Below are positions 45,901-55,124 of a DNA stretch of 64,000 nt, piece by piece; within the stretch, counting starts at the first letter, position 1, and every line of letters begins with the position of its first letter. Origin of the DNA: Neoechinorhynchus agilis (taxonomy: Eukaryota; Acanthocephala); NCBI GenBank assembly GCA_051530055.1, contig CM121343.1, forward strand, positions 6,696,001 to 6,760,000, written 5' to 3'. Position numbers and translations under genes: made by a program. A model generated the notes under the pieces. That model made no database searches, was not told where the DNA came from, and saw only the letters and a list, made by a program, of their open reading frames with translations.

Positions 45901-46404
45901 TTCCTTTAGCAATGTAAGAAGAGTGCAAGAAAGTCTTAAGATTTATAAGAAACGATACGCTCGGAATTGATTGGACACGAGAATTGTTCTAAAAATATGT
46001 GACCACTGAGTTGTTTTTTGTTTTTTGTTTGAAACACATAAAGCTCTCCATTGTTTTATTAGACCCAATGGAGCTGTAGCCAAAAATGATTCAGCTCAGA
46101 CGAACGCATACATTACAAGCGATGCAACAAATACAGTTTCTCAGACCCTCGAAACTGTGGCAGTGGCGGGTCATGTAAATCAGCCAGAATTAATATTGCA
46201 GCAATCACAGAAGGATAGCACCCCTGACTCAATGGTAAGTTTAAGTAGGAAATTGTAAAATACACAATTCTGCTTATTATGTAGGTGTCTGAACAATCGA
46301 CCAATACAAAGCGATCGACGGGACCAATTAATTTTACAAGAAGAAAGTCAACAACGTTGTCTACGACGATTACTGGTCCTCCTGTTAGGTACTCCCCGTA
46401 TTAG
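42961..46404 (+). CDS. RBFOX-like: RBFOX/Fox-1 family splicing regulator
   Basis: Six exons: 42,961-43,104; 43,272-43,547; 44,187-44,279; 44,349-45,067; 46,063-46,234; 46,285-46,404. All phases agree and the product is about 507 residues. The RRM is spread over three exons: [30 protein letters not shown], then [25 protein letters not shown] and VN-ATAK. These include RNP2 (LHVSNI) and RNP1 (GFGFVTF). The intron after NERGSK is also present in vertebrate RBFOX genes. The C-terminal region is Q, S, N and P rich and ends RYSPY, like the RFAPY end of vertebrate homologues. RBFOX proteins bind UGCAUG in introns and control alternative exons in neurons and muscle. Earlier 5' exons may exist. Confidence 0.93.
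45320..45660. mobile_element. Two adjacent foldback elements in the last long RBFOX intron
   Basis: CATAAACATTTCGTCGGACT-TCTTCAG and CTGAAGAAGTCCGACGAGGC-GGATGAAATATTTATG form inverted arms at about 45,336-45,365 and 45,405-45,422. A second pair, AGAAAAATAGATATTGATTT-ATTATTCTCAATATT and its mirror ending TCTATTTTTCTTA, lies at about 45,525-45,560 and 45,594-45,637. Near its centre is CTGACGAAGTCTGACGAAATATTTT, again CTGANGA...GAAA. Confidence 0.65.
45730..45870. repeat. Dispersed repeat copy inside the RBFOX intron
   Basis: AGTTTTGCCACCCCGCCGGA-TTTCAATTCACTAAATTA and, inverted, TCTGACGAGGTGACAAAACT-ACCAAAAGAAAG match the family at 1.2 and 37.7 kb, in a head-to-head arrangement. Confidence 0.55.
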
Positions 46405-46619
46405 TTGCAAGGATTTCGGCGGTAAAAATCCTCCGTTTATTCTGTGGACGCGAGGAAAGATCACCTCTTAAAATGATGTTTGATTTTACGCATCCGGAGA
46501 ATGAAATGAGCAAGCGGATCTATCAAAAATGTAAACTTTCTTTCATTAATAACATGCAATAAATTCTCATAAACTTTCATCTTCGTTTCTGGCCGCCATT
46601 ATCGCACCTAAATTAACCG

Positions 46620-46950
46620 ACTGTGAATGCGCCCAACATCCTGGCCGCCGTAGACCGGACGGTGTTAAAGTATTTCCGTGGAAGCAATGCTTTCCCTGGG
46701 ACGCCACTCGCAGCCAGCAACATAAAATTCGCCACTATTAAACGGGAAGGGGAGCAACAACAACCGCTCCTGAGTCGAAATCATTGTTTCGTTCAATTTG
46801 GCGTCGAGCCACTCGGATCGCTTGGTACCACGGTGCAGGATCTGGTCAAGCAATTGTCCAAGAGACTAGGGCGAATCACTTGCGATACGCTGCATCCGTC
46901 CTCTCGACCGTTATACCAGGACGGCAACTAAGTGGTCCAGAGGGATGGTG
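46620..46950 (+). mobile_element. LINE ORF2 C-terminal fragment
   Basis: Forward copy of the 41.4-kb fragment: [52 protein letters not shown], then DLVKQLSKRLGRI before a divergent end. It encodes an open tail of about 100 codons without upstream RT sequence, so it is a 5'-truncated dead copy. It starts about 220 bp after the RBFOX stop. Confidence 0.72.
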
Positions 46951-47078
46951 GTGTAAATGATATAAAATGAATTAAACAAAAGTCTGGTACGATAAAAACT
47001 AAATTCAAGTCGCTTTTCAATGACGAAAAAAAATTTAAAAATAAGGTCAAGTTGTTGCTTTAGGTGGATAGTATGATT

Positions 47079-47199
47079 GTTTTTGTGACGATTCTCACCC
47101 AGTCATGTATTTATTTGGTCGAATTTTCGAAAGAGCAGACCAGCGAGTCTCGAAAATTCGATCAAATAAATAAATGTCTGGGTGAGAAACGTGACAAAA
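47079..47199. repeat. Foldback element, arms of about 53 nt
   Basis: TTTTGTGACGATTCTCACCC-AG, TATTTATTTGGTCGAATTTT-CGA mirrored by TCGAAAATTCGATCAAATAA-ATA, then CTGGGTGAGAAACGTGACAA-AAG. The loop is about 14 nt. A few mismatches (CATG/AATG, GATT/GAAA) show mild decay. Confidence 0.7.
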
Positions 47200-47785
47200 G
47201 CAAATTTAAAAATCTAGCAAATTTGCCTATCTCTACGAAGGAAACGACAAAGACAGCTATTGGTCACGAAACACACGATTGCGCGCTTGACTCTTGTATC
47301 AGGGATCGTCAATACCGTAAATCATTTCAAATCGGTGTGGAAGGGACAGCTCGAACCGATTGTGAATGTCTCATTTATTCCATCGTGTTGGCCGTTTCAA
47401 TAAAGAGTCGATATTTATATTGAAATGGCAATATATGCCGGAAGGGAGCAAAGCAAGAGTTTGCCTACAACTATCTATAGTTGGCCTAAGGGACACAGTC
47501 TACGGGGTTGACGATCCCGGGTTCCCGAGTCAAAACGAAAAATCATTTGGTGTGTTGTGACAAATTCTTATGCAATTTTTGAATAGAATTGATAATGACT
47601 CATAAAATCAGTCAAAATATACGTTATTCTTTAATTATCCCTAGCGGGTTTTGATGATCGACCCAAATAACAACATATCGAACCACCCGAATGCAAACCT
47701 CAATAAAAATAAGGCGAGCAGATTAGCCTTTCTTGGATCGTATGAGGGGAGTCAACCGATAGCGAAGAAAATTCAGAGGGAAAAG
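47200..47785. other. Intergenic, nothing recognised
   Basis: Open frames up to 119 codons run through the foldback element and beyond, but their composition is not convincing. About 47,650-47,800 (KKIQREKFCLDQDLW-like frame) probably belongs to the LINE that follows. Confidence 0.3.
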
Positions 47786-47789
47786 TTTT

Positions 47790-48690
47790 GTCTTGACCAA
47801 GATTTGTGGTGACAGTTGAAGAATGGTGCCAGCAGAGAGGCGCTAACCACGTTCCCGTGAATGGAATCAGATAGTCGATCTGGGACAGACCTCTCGTCGC
47901 GAGAGCTTACAGCTCTCTACTTTCAGGTTCTCGCGATGAGGTCGTCCGAGCTAGATTGTTGGCAGTTTCGACACGAGAATCGGGGTCGTGGTTGGAGGCT
48001 GTTCCTCGGGCATCTGTGGGAACTCTTCTCACCGATGAGGTAACGAGGATCGCAGTGTCCTTAAGGCTTGGTCTCCCGATATGCCCGCCCCATCGCTGTC
48101 GATGTGGGTCTTTGGTTGATGCTTTCGGGCGACACGGTCTCGTCTGCAGAAGGTCAGCAGGAAGGTTCTCACGCCATTCTGAAATCAATAACGCAATTTC
48201 TCGGGCGTTGAGAACGGCGAACTTTCCGAACATCCTGGAACCCGCCCATTTTGGCGATTAGACGCTCGTCGATCTGAGGAATTTCGGTCTTTCCGTTGCG
48301 GGAGGGCAAATGTCTTCTCTAGGACGCGACGTGTGTGGACACCCTCACAGTATGCAACATTCCGTACTCTCTCGAAATCCCTGGAGGTGCAGCCAGTGGA
48401 GCGGAAGGGAGGAAGGTACGAAAATATAGGGATTTAGCAAGAACCCACTATTTTGTCCCCTTCGGAGTAGAGACGTATGGAGCGCTTGGCAGCTCAGCAC
48501 TCACTCTGCTCCAGGATCTCTCGAAGAAATTGAGAGAAACGACCGGCGACGCACGAGCAGGTGTATTCCTTCGACAAAATATCTCGCTCGCAGTACAACG
48601 GGACAATGCTGCTAGCGTGATAGCGACAGCCGAGGGAGGAGAGAAGCTCCAATTTTGCGGACGGTGGTGATTGCACGTTTTGTACTTTAA
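47790..48690 (+). mobile_element. LINE ORF2 C-terminal remnant with frame breaks
   Basis: In order: VVRARLLAVSTRESGSWLEA, SVGTLLTDEVTRIAVSLRLG then LPICPPHRCRCGSLVDAFGR (the zinc-knuckle-like CRCG-D-GRHGL-C motif of many non-LTR polyproteins), SEINNAISRALRTANFPNIL, and after frame shifts HYFVPFGVETYGALGSSALT through LAVQRDNAASVIATAEGG to GRW-stop. At least three shifts or stops interrupt it. The 3' UTR begins TTGCACGTTTTGTACTTTA. Same family as the tails at 2.0 and 3.8 kb by protein, but with a different UTR. Confidence 0.82.
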
Positions 48691-48784
48691 AAAGTAAAAT
48701 TTAATGATTTCAAAAATTTTTTTAGAGCCTGAGTAAAATTGGATGGGGGGGTTCACTTTCTTTGAACGCAAATTGCAAACTTTC

Positions 48785-50480
48785 AATTATAAATTGGGTT
48801 TACTTGCAATGAACGATTAAAATTGATCCGTCAGTTGTGCTCCGGATCTAAAGTGAAGTTTAAGTGACATTTTTTCGAAGTTCTGGGGTTAAAAAAGAAA
48901 TGTAAATGGTTTTTACTTGCAAGGAACGATTCAAATTGATCTGGAGGTTGTGCCCGGCCATTAAATCGACTTTAGGTGACCATTTTCGAAGTTCTGATGG
49001 TAAAAAGGAATTATTAATGGAATTTACTTGCAATGAACGATTAAAATTGATCCGTCAGTTGTGCTCCGGCTCTAAAGTGAAATTTAAGTGACATTTTTCG
49101 AAGTTCTGGGGTTAAAAAAGAATTGTTAATGGAATTGACTTGCAATGAACGATCAAAATTGATCTGTCGGCTGTTCTCCGACTCTTAAACGAACTTTAAG
49201 TGACCATTTTTCGACGTTCCGGGCCTAAAAAAGAATTATAAATTGGGTTTACTTGCAATAAAGGATTGGAATTGATCCGTCAGTTGTGCTCCGGCTCTAA
49301 AGTGAAGTTTAAGTGACATTTTTTCGAAGTTCTGGGGTTAAAAAAGAAATGTAAATGGTTTTTACTTACAAAGAACGATTCAAATTGATGTGGAGGTTGT
49401 GCCCGGCCATTAAGTCAACTTTAGGTGAATATTTTTCGACGTTCGGGGCCTAAAAAAGAATTATAAATTGGGTTTACTTGCAATGAGCGATTAAAATTGA
49501 TCCGTCAGTTGTGCTCCGGCTCTAAAGTGAAATTTAAGTGACATTTTTTCGAAGTTCTGGGGCTAAAAAAGAATTGTAAATGGGGGTTTACTTGCAAGGA
49601 ACGATCAAAATTGATCTGTCGGCTGTGTCCCAGCTCTTGAATGAACTTTAAGTGACAATTTTTCGAAGTTCTATTGCTAAAAAAGAATTGTAAATGGGGG
49701 GTTTACTTGCAATGAACGATTGGAATTGATCCGTCAGTTGTGCTCCGGCTCTAAAGTGAAATTTAAGTGACAGTTTTTCGAAGTTCTGGGGTAAAATTGA
49801 TCCGTCAGTTGTGCTCCGGCTCTAAAGTGAACTTTAAGTGACATTTTTCGAAGTTCTGGGGCTAAAAAAGAATTATAAATGGTTTTGCTTGCAAGGAACG
49901 ATCAAAATTGATCTGTCGACTGTATACCAGCTCTTGAATGAACTTTAAGTGACCATTTTTCGAAGTTCTATGGCTAAAAAAGATTTGTAAATGGGGGTTT
50001 ACATGCAATGAACGATTAAAATTGATCCGTAAGTTGTGCTCCGGCTCTAAAGTGAAATTTAAGTGACATTTTTTCGAAGTTCTGGGGCCAAAAAAGAATT
50101 GTGAATGGTTTTCACTTGCAAGGAACGACCAAAATTGATCTGTCGGCTGTGTCCCAGCTCTTGAATGAACTTCAAGTGACATTTATCGAAGTTCTGGGCT
50201 AAAAAAGAACTATAAATGGATTTACTTGCAATGAACGATTGAAATTGATCCGTCAGTTGTGCTCCGGCTCTGAAGTGAACGCTAAGTGACAATTTTTCGA
50301 AGTTCTGCAGCTAAAAAAGAATTGTAAATGTGGTTTACTTACAATGATCGATTCAAATCGATCTGTCAGTTGTTCTTCGGCTCTTAAATTAACTTTAAGT
50401 GACCATTTTTCGAAGTTCTAGTGATAAAGAATTTAAAATTGGATTTGCTTCTAATGAACGATTAAAATTGATCTGTCGGG
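48785..50480. repeat. 112-117-bp satellite array, about 15 copies
   Basis: The monomer is anchored by TTTACTTGCAATGAACGATT, AAAATTGATCCGTCAGTTGT, GCTCCGGCTCTAAAGTGAA and TTTTTCGAAGTTCTGGGG, and counts to about 112 bp with length variants. Two monomer types alternate in places (CGTCAGTTGTGCTCC versus TGTCGGCTGTGTCCC). Short open frames on both strands are incidental. The array starts right after the LINE 3' UTR, and a 14-bp direct repeat (TTAAAAAGTAAAAT) brackets it at 48,687 and 50,494. Confidence 0.95.
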
Positions 50481-50509
50481 TTTTCTCCGGCCATTAAAAA
50501 GTAAAATAG

Positions 50510-51225
50510 AATGCACCGTCAGTTGGTGATGCTCACAGTTTTCGCATGATGATATTGTAGCGAGCATAGCCTGTAGATCGGTTTTATTGTGTGATTGCTC
50601 GTCTAAAATATTGATTGTAAATAAGGAAGGGTATTTAAAATTTATAATCAGTGAACGTTTACTATTTTTACGTGATAAAACCAAGTTTCAGCAAACAAAC
50701 CCCGTTTGCAGGTTCAAAATCGTACCTACGATATTTGGTCATTTGCCGTCGTCGCAGACGGAATGCAATTTTTTTCCTGTTGTTCTCTTGTCCTATGACA
50801 GCTAATACAATTCTGCTTTCCCTTCCACCTGATGATGCTCGAAGTGTTTCCCCTCCGCTCTCGGAATTGGAGTTTAACCGAGAGCAACTGTGCACTTGCA
50901 TGCTTTATGAATTCGCATACAACCTCAGTGCAAACGACTGCTTGTAAAGAATGAAAAACATCTCGGTTTTGAAGCTGCAGATCGTGCAAGTGAGTTCAAC
51001 TGCAAAAAATAATCAATAATAGATAATTCGAAGTCAGCGATGCTCAACATGATGGATGTCCCAGAACTTCAACTGGAGAGCAAGGCATCATCTGTGCGAT
51101 GGCCCTGATTGAGGAACTCAAAATGGATCCTCCGTTCATGGCGGCTTCGATGACTTCGAATGATATATTGTTGTTGATTTTTTTGAACTTTAACTAACTT
51201 GCACGATCTGCAACTTCATCACCGC
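50510..51225. other. Intergenic with a possible small ORF
   Basis: A frame at 50,651-50,947 contains an internal ATG at about 50,797 giving about 49 residues (MTANTILLSLPPDDA...LSANDCL). It has coding-like composition but no recognised motif and no splice partner. Nothing else assignable. Confidence 0.25.
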
Positions 51226-51229
51226 GATT

Positions 51230-51355
51230 GGAATTATTGTTTAGAAGTCTACAGCCGCGGTAAATGATTATGAACCCCTTAAGAAGTTCGCAGAACGTTT
51301 TTAATCGAAAAAATATTATTTACCGCGACTGAAGAGACTTGTAAACAATGATTCC
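51230..51355. mobile_element. Foldback element, 126 bp
   Basis: GGAATTATTGTTTAGAAGTC-TACAGCCGCGGTAAATGATT mirrored by AATATTATTTACCGCGACTG-AAGAGACTTGTAAACAATGATTCC. It is related to the larger foldback at 53,950-54,155, and a single-arm relative sits at about 39,945-40,000. Confidence 0.75.
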
Positions 51356-51359
51356 TTCC

Positions 51360-51950
51360 TCGTCACATATCGACATTTTCATCACCGAGATGTTTTCTGA
51401 AATAAAAATTATTTACCGGTTGGAGACCTAAAGAATAAGTCTAACTTCGAGTTCTTTTTCCCATCATCATCAAGTGGAAGGGTAAGGAAAATTGTAGTAA
51501 CTGCGAAAGGACTAGAGAACAATAGGAAAATAGTGTATCTGTCTACGACGACGACGACGACGGTAAGTGACCGAATCGCAAAACTTATAGAAAACTCTCG
51601 TATGAGTGTTAGAAATCTACAAGTTTTCCTTTAGATGATATTTGTTAAACAAAAGGGCAAACTAAATATGCAATAATGCTTTCAAAGTTTCTATTGTTGC
51701 CATCGAAAGCGTGAAAGTTGCTAACCTTTGCTAGGTCCTGCGAATAGAATACAGTAGATCAATAGTTCAGTAAGGAAATTGGAAAAAATGATACAATGTT
51801 GAGGCATTTTTAAAGGTCTTTAAAGAAATGAGTAAGCCATGGATAAATTTGCTTTCTTTTAAGCTAAGATTTTTCAATTATCATGTTAGAGTTCTTGACT
51901 TATTCTGAAAATTTTTTGTAAATTAAAACAATTACTCTTAAACTGTCATG
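51360..51950. other. Intergenic, nothing recognised
   Basis: Contains CTCGTCACATATCGACATTT (about 51,359), shared with the 40.0-kb repeat, and an ACGACGACGACGACG run at about 51,544. No gene. Confidence 0.3.
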
Positions 51951-51954
51951 TTTG

Positions 51955-52225
51955 TTCGGCTGCTTCCTTGATGGCCGCGGCATTGCCGTGTTGGATCGCC
52001 GCGCTGATTCGCTGCAACAGAAAGCTGCTGGATCGCGTATCGCCGGTGGCATGTTTTAGCATCCCTCCCAGTCGTGAGAGGAAATAATCGGCTTCTTTTC
52101 CGAGACATCCCAGTGTTTCCACCACAATCGGGATGAATATATATTGATGCCCATTAAGCGAGGAGTACTTCTGCCGCTTCTTTTCCTCGCTGAAGCTGGC
52201 GACTGCTCCCGCCTTTGAGGTTTGA
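51955..52225 (-). mobile_element. LINE tail of a third subfamily (inverted)
   Basis: Minus-strand translation in one frame gives FIPIVVETLGCLGKEADYFL, GGMLKHATGDTRSSSFLLQR, ISAAIQHGNAAAIKEAAEQT. This is the same module as the other LINE tails (VET-G-LG, TGD-R, FLLQRIS-A-Q-GNA) but clearly diverged. Confidence 0.75.
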
Positions 52226-52290
52226 TTTTAAAATTCGATATTTCGGCACACAACCTCGTACGCCTTTATCAAAGTTGCTATCGGATTTTA
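52226..52290. repeat. Dispersed hammerhead-like repeat copy
   Basis: TTTTAAAATTCGATATTTCG-GCACACAACCTCGTACGCC then TTTATCAAAGTTG. On the minus strand this is TTTGATAA, AGGC, a 12-15-nt loop, GCC, GAAATATCG. It directly abuts the LINE tail at 52,225. Confidence 0.6.
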
Positions 52291-52723
52291 AAATCCGAAA
52301 AACCATATAAACAGTTCAATCTTCAAACGTTAATCGCACATAATCTGAATGTATCGATTTTGGAGCTTGGAAATTCGAGGATTCGCGTGTGTGTCGCAGT
52401 TTCATTAATGTTTTCTGAGGAAAATAAAAGTTGAAGCAAAATTTGTCGAATTCGTCTATGAAAGGATTTGGACATGGTATTGTAGCCTTCGCTGATTGTG
52501 GATCAGCGCCGTTGATGTTTCCCGCGTACGCCACACATTTTCGCATGAAATTCGAGACCCCTTCCTCCATCATTGAGCGTATGACGTATGCAGTTTTTCA
52601 TAGTGCCACCCACGAAAAACACGGAAGAATCGATGCCAACAGGGTGCTTTTTTGCAACGATCAACTTCCACACACACAGCTCCGTGTGAGTTAGCTAATC
52701 TCCACATCTCGGTACTTTCAGAA
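52291..52723. other. Upstream region of the JWA gene
   Basis: Open frames on both strands (for example 52,431-52,694 +) have no recognised motif. The region must contain the JWA promoter. The JWA ATG is preceded by CTCGGTACTTTCAG-AA, so a leader exon or trans-spliced leader probably joins here. Confidence 0.35.
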
Positions 52724-53451
52724 ATGACTGATAATCACGTTAGCATGGAAGCGGCCGAAATGCGGTTCCCTCCAATTCGCCCACTGTCGGATTTCATAAC
52801 CGATTCGAATCGATGGGCAGTGCCCAACTTCGGAAATATTAACAAGCTTAACAACCGCATTCTTTGCAATCTTCTATATTATCAGACGAATTATTGATTT
52901 AAATCTTTTTTTTCGGTATACTTTATAAGAGAGAGAGATTTAAATGTTATTTCGCATGCGGATTCGTGTTTTTCCTATTTGCTGGGTAAAATTCTTTTCT
53001 CTTAGGCAAGTTCATGAGCTTTCATTTAGATACAAATATCCCTATGATTTCGTGTTCGGTCTTGCATCATTGGTCGTGATCACAATGAGCATAATTTTCG
53101 GATTCCAAAAATATCAAAATCTGTCCCGACTTAAAAAAGACCGACCTTTGATAATGATCGGGATTTTCTTATCAGCGACTATTCTATTCAGTTGGTTGAT
53201 TGGTCACATCTTAATGTTCACTTTAGCTGTATTAGTTCCCATAGTCGGTAAGTGTTTTTTTCCACCAAAAACAACCAATCGAAACTATTTTGTTTGTTGT
53301 GTGTGTAGGCATGTTGATTCATGCAACGTTCAGAATGAGAAACATGAGCAACAAGTTAGCAAACAGAGTAGAACGAATGGGATTGGCTACTACGCCAATG
53401 GGTACATTTTTAGGATCAATCGGTGCAACCGAAAAGATGTTCAATTTGTAG
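52724..53451 (+). CDS. PRA1 family protein 3 (JWA/ARL6IP5 type)
   Basis: Exons at 52,724-52,894; about 52,938-52,985; 53,030-53,247; 53,309-53,451. The later introns (44 and 61 nt) are canonical and in phase. The order matches PRAF3: PPIRPLSDFITDSNRWAVP, NNRILCNLLYYQTNY, a hydrophobic YFACGFVFFLFAGYK, YPYDFVFGLASLVVITMSI, a basic loop, a second hydrophobic hairpin, then VGMLIHATFRMRN and GLATTPMG. Such proteins sit in the ER membrane with short hairpins and affect trafficking and glutamate transporter export. The first junction is odd: after TNY comes TGA, and no GT or GC donor is available in the right place, although the next exon resumes at exactly the expected residue. Confidence 0.82.
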
Positions 53452-53534
53452 ACGATTGAAGTGTAGACCAAACAAAAATATTTGATAGCATGAATCGAGT
53501 TCTTACGCCGCCTCTAATAAATACACGATTTTAA

Positions 53535-53850
53535 CCTGCGTGGCTCAGCCGGTTACCTTCTCTTCGTTTTTCAAATCATTGAGAAGTGCAATGGAAGCGC
53601 ACGCGTTCAATACTCATGACCGTATTTGTACGAATCATCGTCCGGCCGGGACGCGAGACTCATCCCTTCAACGGTTGTACGGGGTAGCGGCTGAGCCACG
53701 CATAGAAAATAGTTTGTACATTCCAAGGTTGTGTCGAGATTATCTAGGGGAAGAGGAAACTCACTGATGAGTCTCGCGTCCTGGTCGGATGAAGATTCGT
53801 ACAAATACGGTCATGAGTATTGAGCGCGTGCGCTTCCGTGTGGTTGTGTA
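53535..53850. mobile_element. Foldback element with tRNA-like A-box ends
   Basis: Arms of about 75 nt (53,593-53,666 and 53,765-53,837) mirror each other: GGAAGCGCACGCG, CATGACCGTATTTGTACGAA-TC, GGGACGCGAGACTCATC. An inner pair is GCGTGGCTCAGCCGG (53,539) versus CGGCTGAGCCACGC (53,690). TGGCTCAGCCGGTTA resembles a Pol III A box, so two SINE-like units in head-to-head orientation are likely. GACTCATCAGTGAGTTTC is shared with the 6.2-kb insert. Confidence 0.65.
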
Positions 53851-53949
53851 TTGTAAAGAAAAAAATAGTCATAGTGTCGTTCCTCAACTGTTGCGGAGGA
53901 TATTAGTTACAAATGTCGATGTGAGAGGAGGTACCGGGGAATGTGGAAA

Positions 53950-54155
53950 GGAATTATTATGGTTAGAAGTCTCTTCAGCCGCGGTAAATGATTTCTTTTC
54001 GATTAAAAAAAGGTTCTGCGAACCTCGTGTCGGTTTACGCTACCAATAAACACACTGATGATAATGAACCCTGTTAACAGGTTCGCAAAACCTTTTTTTA
54101 ATCGAAAAGAAATCATTTATTGCGGGTGAAGAGACTTCTAAACAATAATAATTCC
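53950..54155. mobile_element. Foldback element, about 206 bp
   Basis: GGAATTATTATGGTTAGAAG-TCTCTTCAGCCGCGGTAAAT and its mirror ending AGAGACTTCTAAACAATAAT-AATTCC. Inner arms TTCTTTTCGATTAAAAAAAG-GTT and its inverse are nearly perfect. Same family as 51,230-51,355. Confidence 0.75.
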
Positions 54156-54159
54156 AATA

Positions 54160-55120
54160 TTGGTTAAGTTAAAAAAAATCAACCTTGTGAATGAGAGATA
54201 TTGTCGAGTTCCAAAAAAAAATATCAGCCGTTCGCGCCGCCGCCGCCGCCGTGGCGTCGATGCTCGTTCGTAGCGCAATGGAGGAAAAAAGAATGCACGG
54301 GAAACAGCATTCATAACTGCACCCAAGGAACACATCTACAATCAATTCTGAATCTCTGTTTCAAACTCAGGATCCCGAGCAAAAACACTCACTGAAATAA
54401 GTGAATTTGATTGGTCAAATTGTCCATTATCGCATTTAGGAGCGTGTAAATTAGAGAAACTCTCAACTTTGAAGAAGCAGTCACGTGAGCTCAACCGGTG
54501 ACGTCACGTTATCTGGTTTTTAGATCGATAATCAATCTTGTTACGCCAACTTTGAAAATTGAAGTGTCTTTTTCACCGAAAGAAATTCCAATACTTGGAT
54601 TGTTCACGGATGTAATCCAAGCGCTTTTGTGACTGTCACGTTACTGATCAATCATCCGTGCTGGTCCGAGGGTTCCATATCGATCATTTTCCAATAATGA
54701 ACAATCGTATGTAATCATCGCGCCAACGTGATTTATATCACTTAGTTGAACTTTTGGAAATTTTAGTGGGCGAAAAAGTCAACATTTTATTACGGCTCCC
54801 AGTGGATAATAATCACGGAAATGTAACCATTTTACCTAATTGTTATCGCTTTCTTTTTGAGTCAGAAAATTGAGCAAATAATCATTTGTGCCATAAGCCA
54901 AGCGGAAGTTAGGATAAAAAGCTCTCAACGTATCACCGTTCAAAAAACTTTGTAAATTGCATTTTTCACGAAAAAGTCGAGTGATTTATTCTAGTTTTTT
55001 AATAGTTATACCACCCGGATTTAAATTAACTAACGAACAATACAATCCATGGGGAAAGTATCAGAATTAGCCCATATGAAATATCGAACATAAATTAGTC
55101 AATTCGAATCCGGTATAACA
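54160..55120. other. Intergenic region between JWA and WNK
   Basis: A small (CCG)n run at about 54,236-54,252 and AT-rich sequence. About 55,005-55,060 carries a degenerate copy (ATACCACCCGGATTTAAATT) of the dispersed family. No gene recognised. Confidence 0.35.
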
Positions 55121-55124
55121 ACCA

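Noticed and set aside
53540-53767. 75-codon protein after JWA
   Set aside because: It lies entirely in the foldback/SINE-like element with inverted arms.
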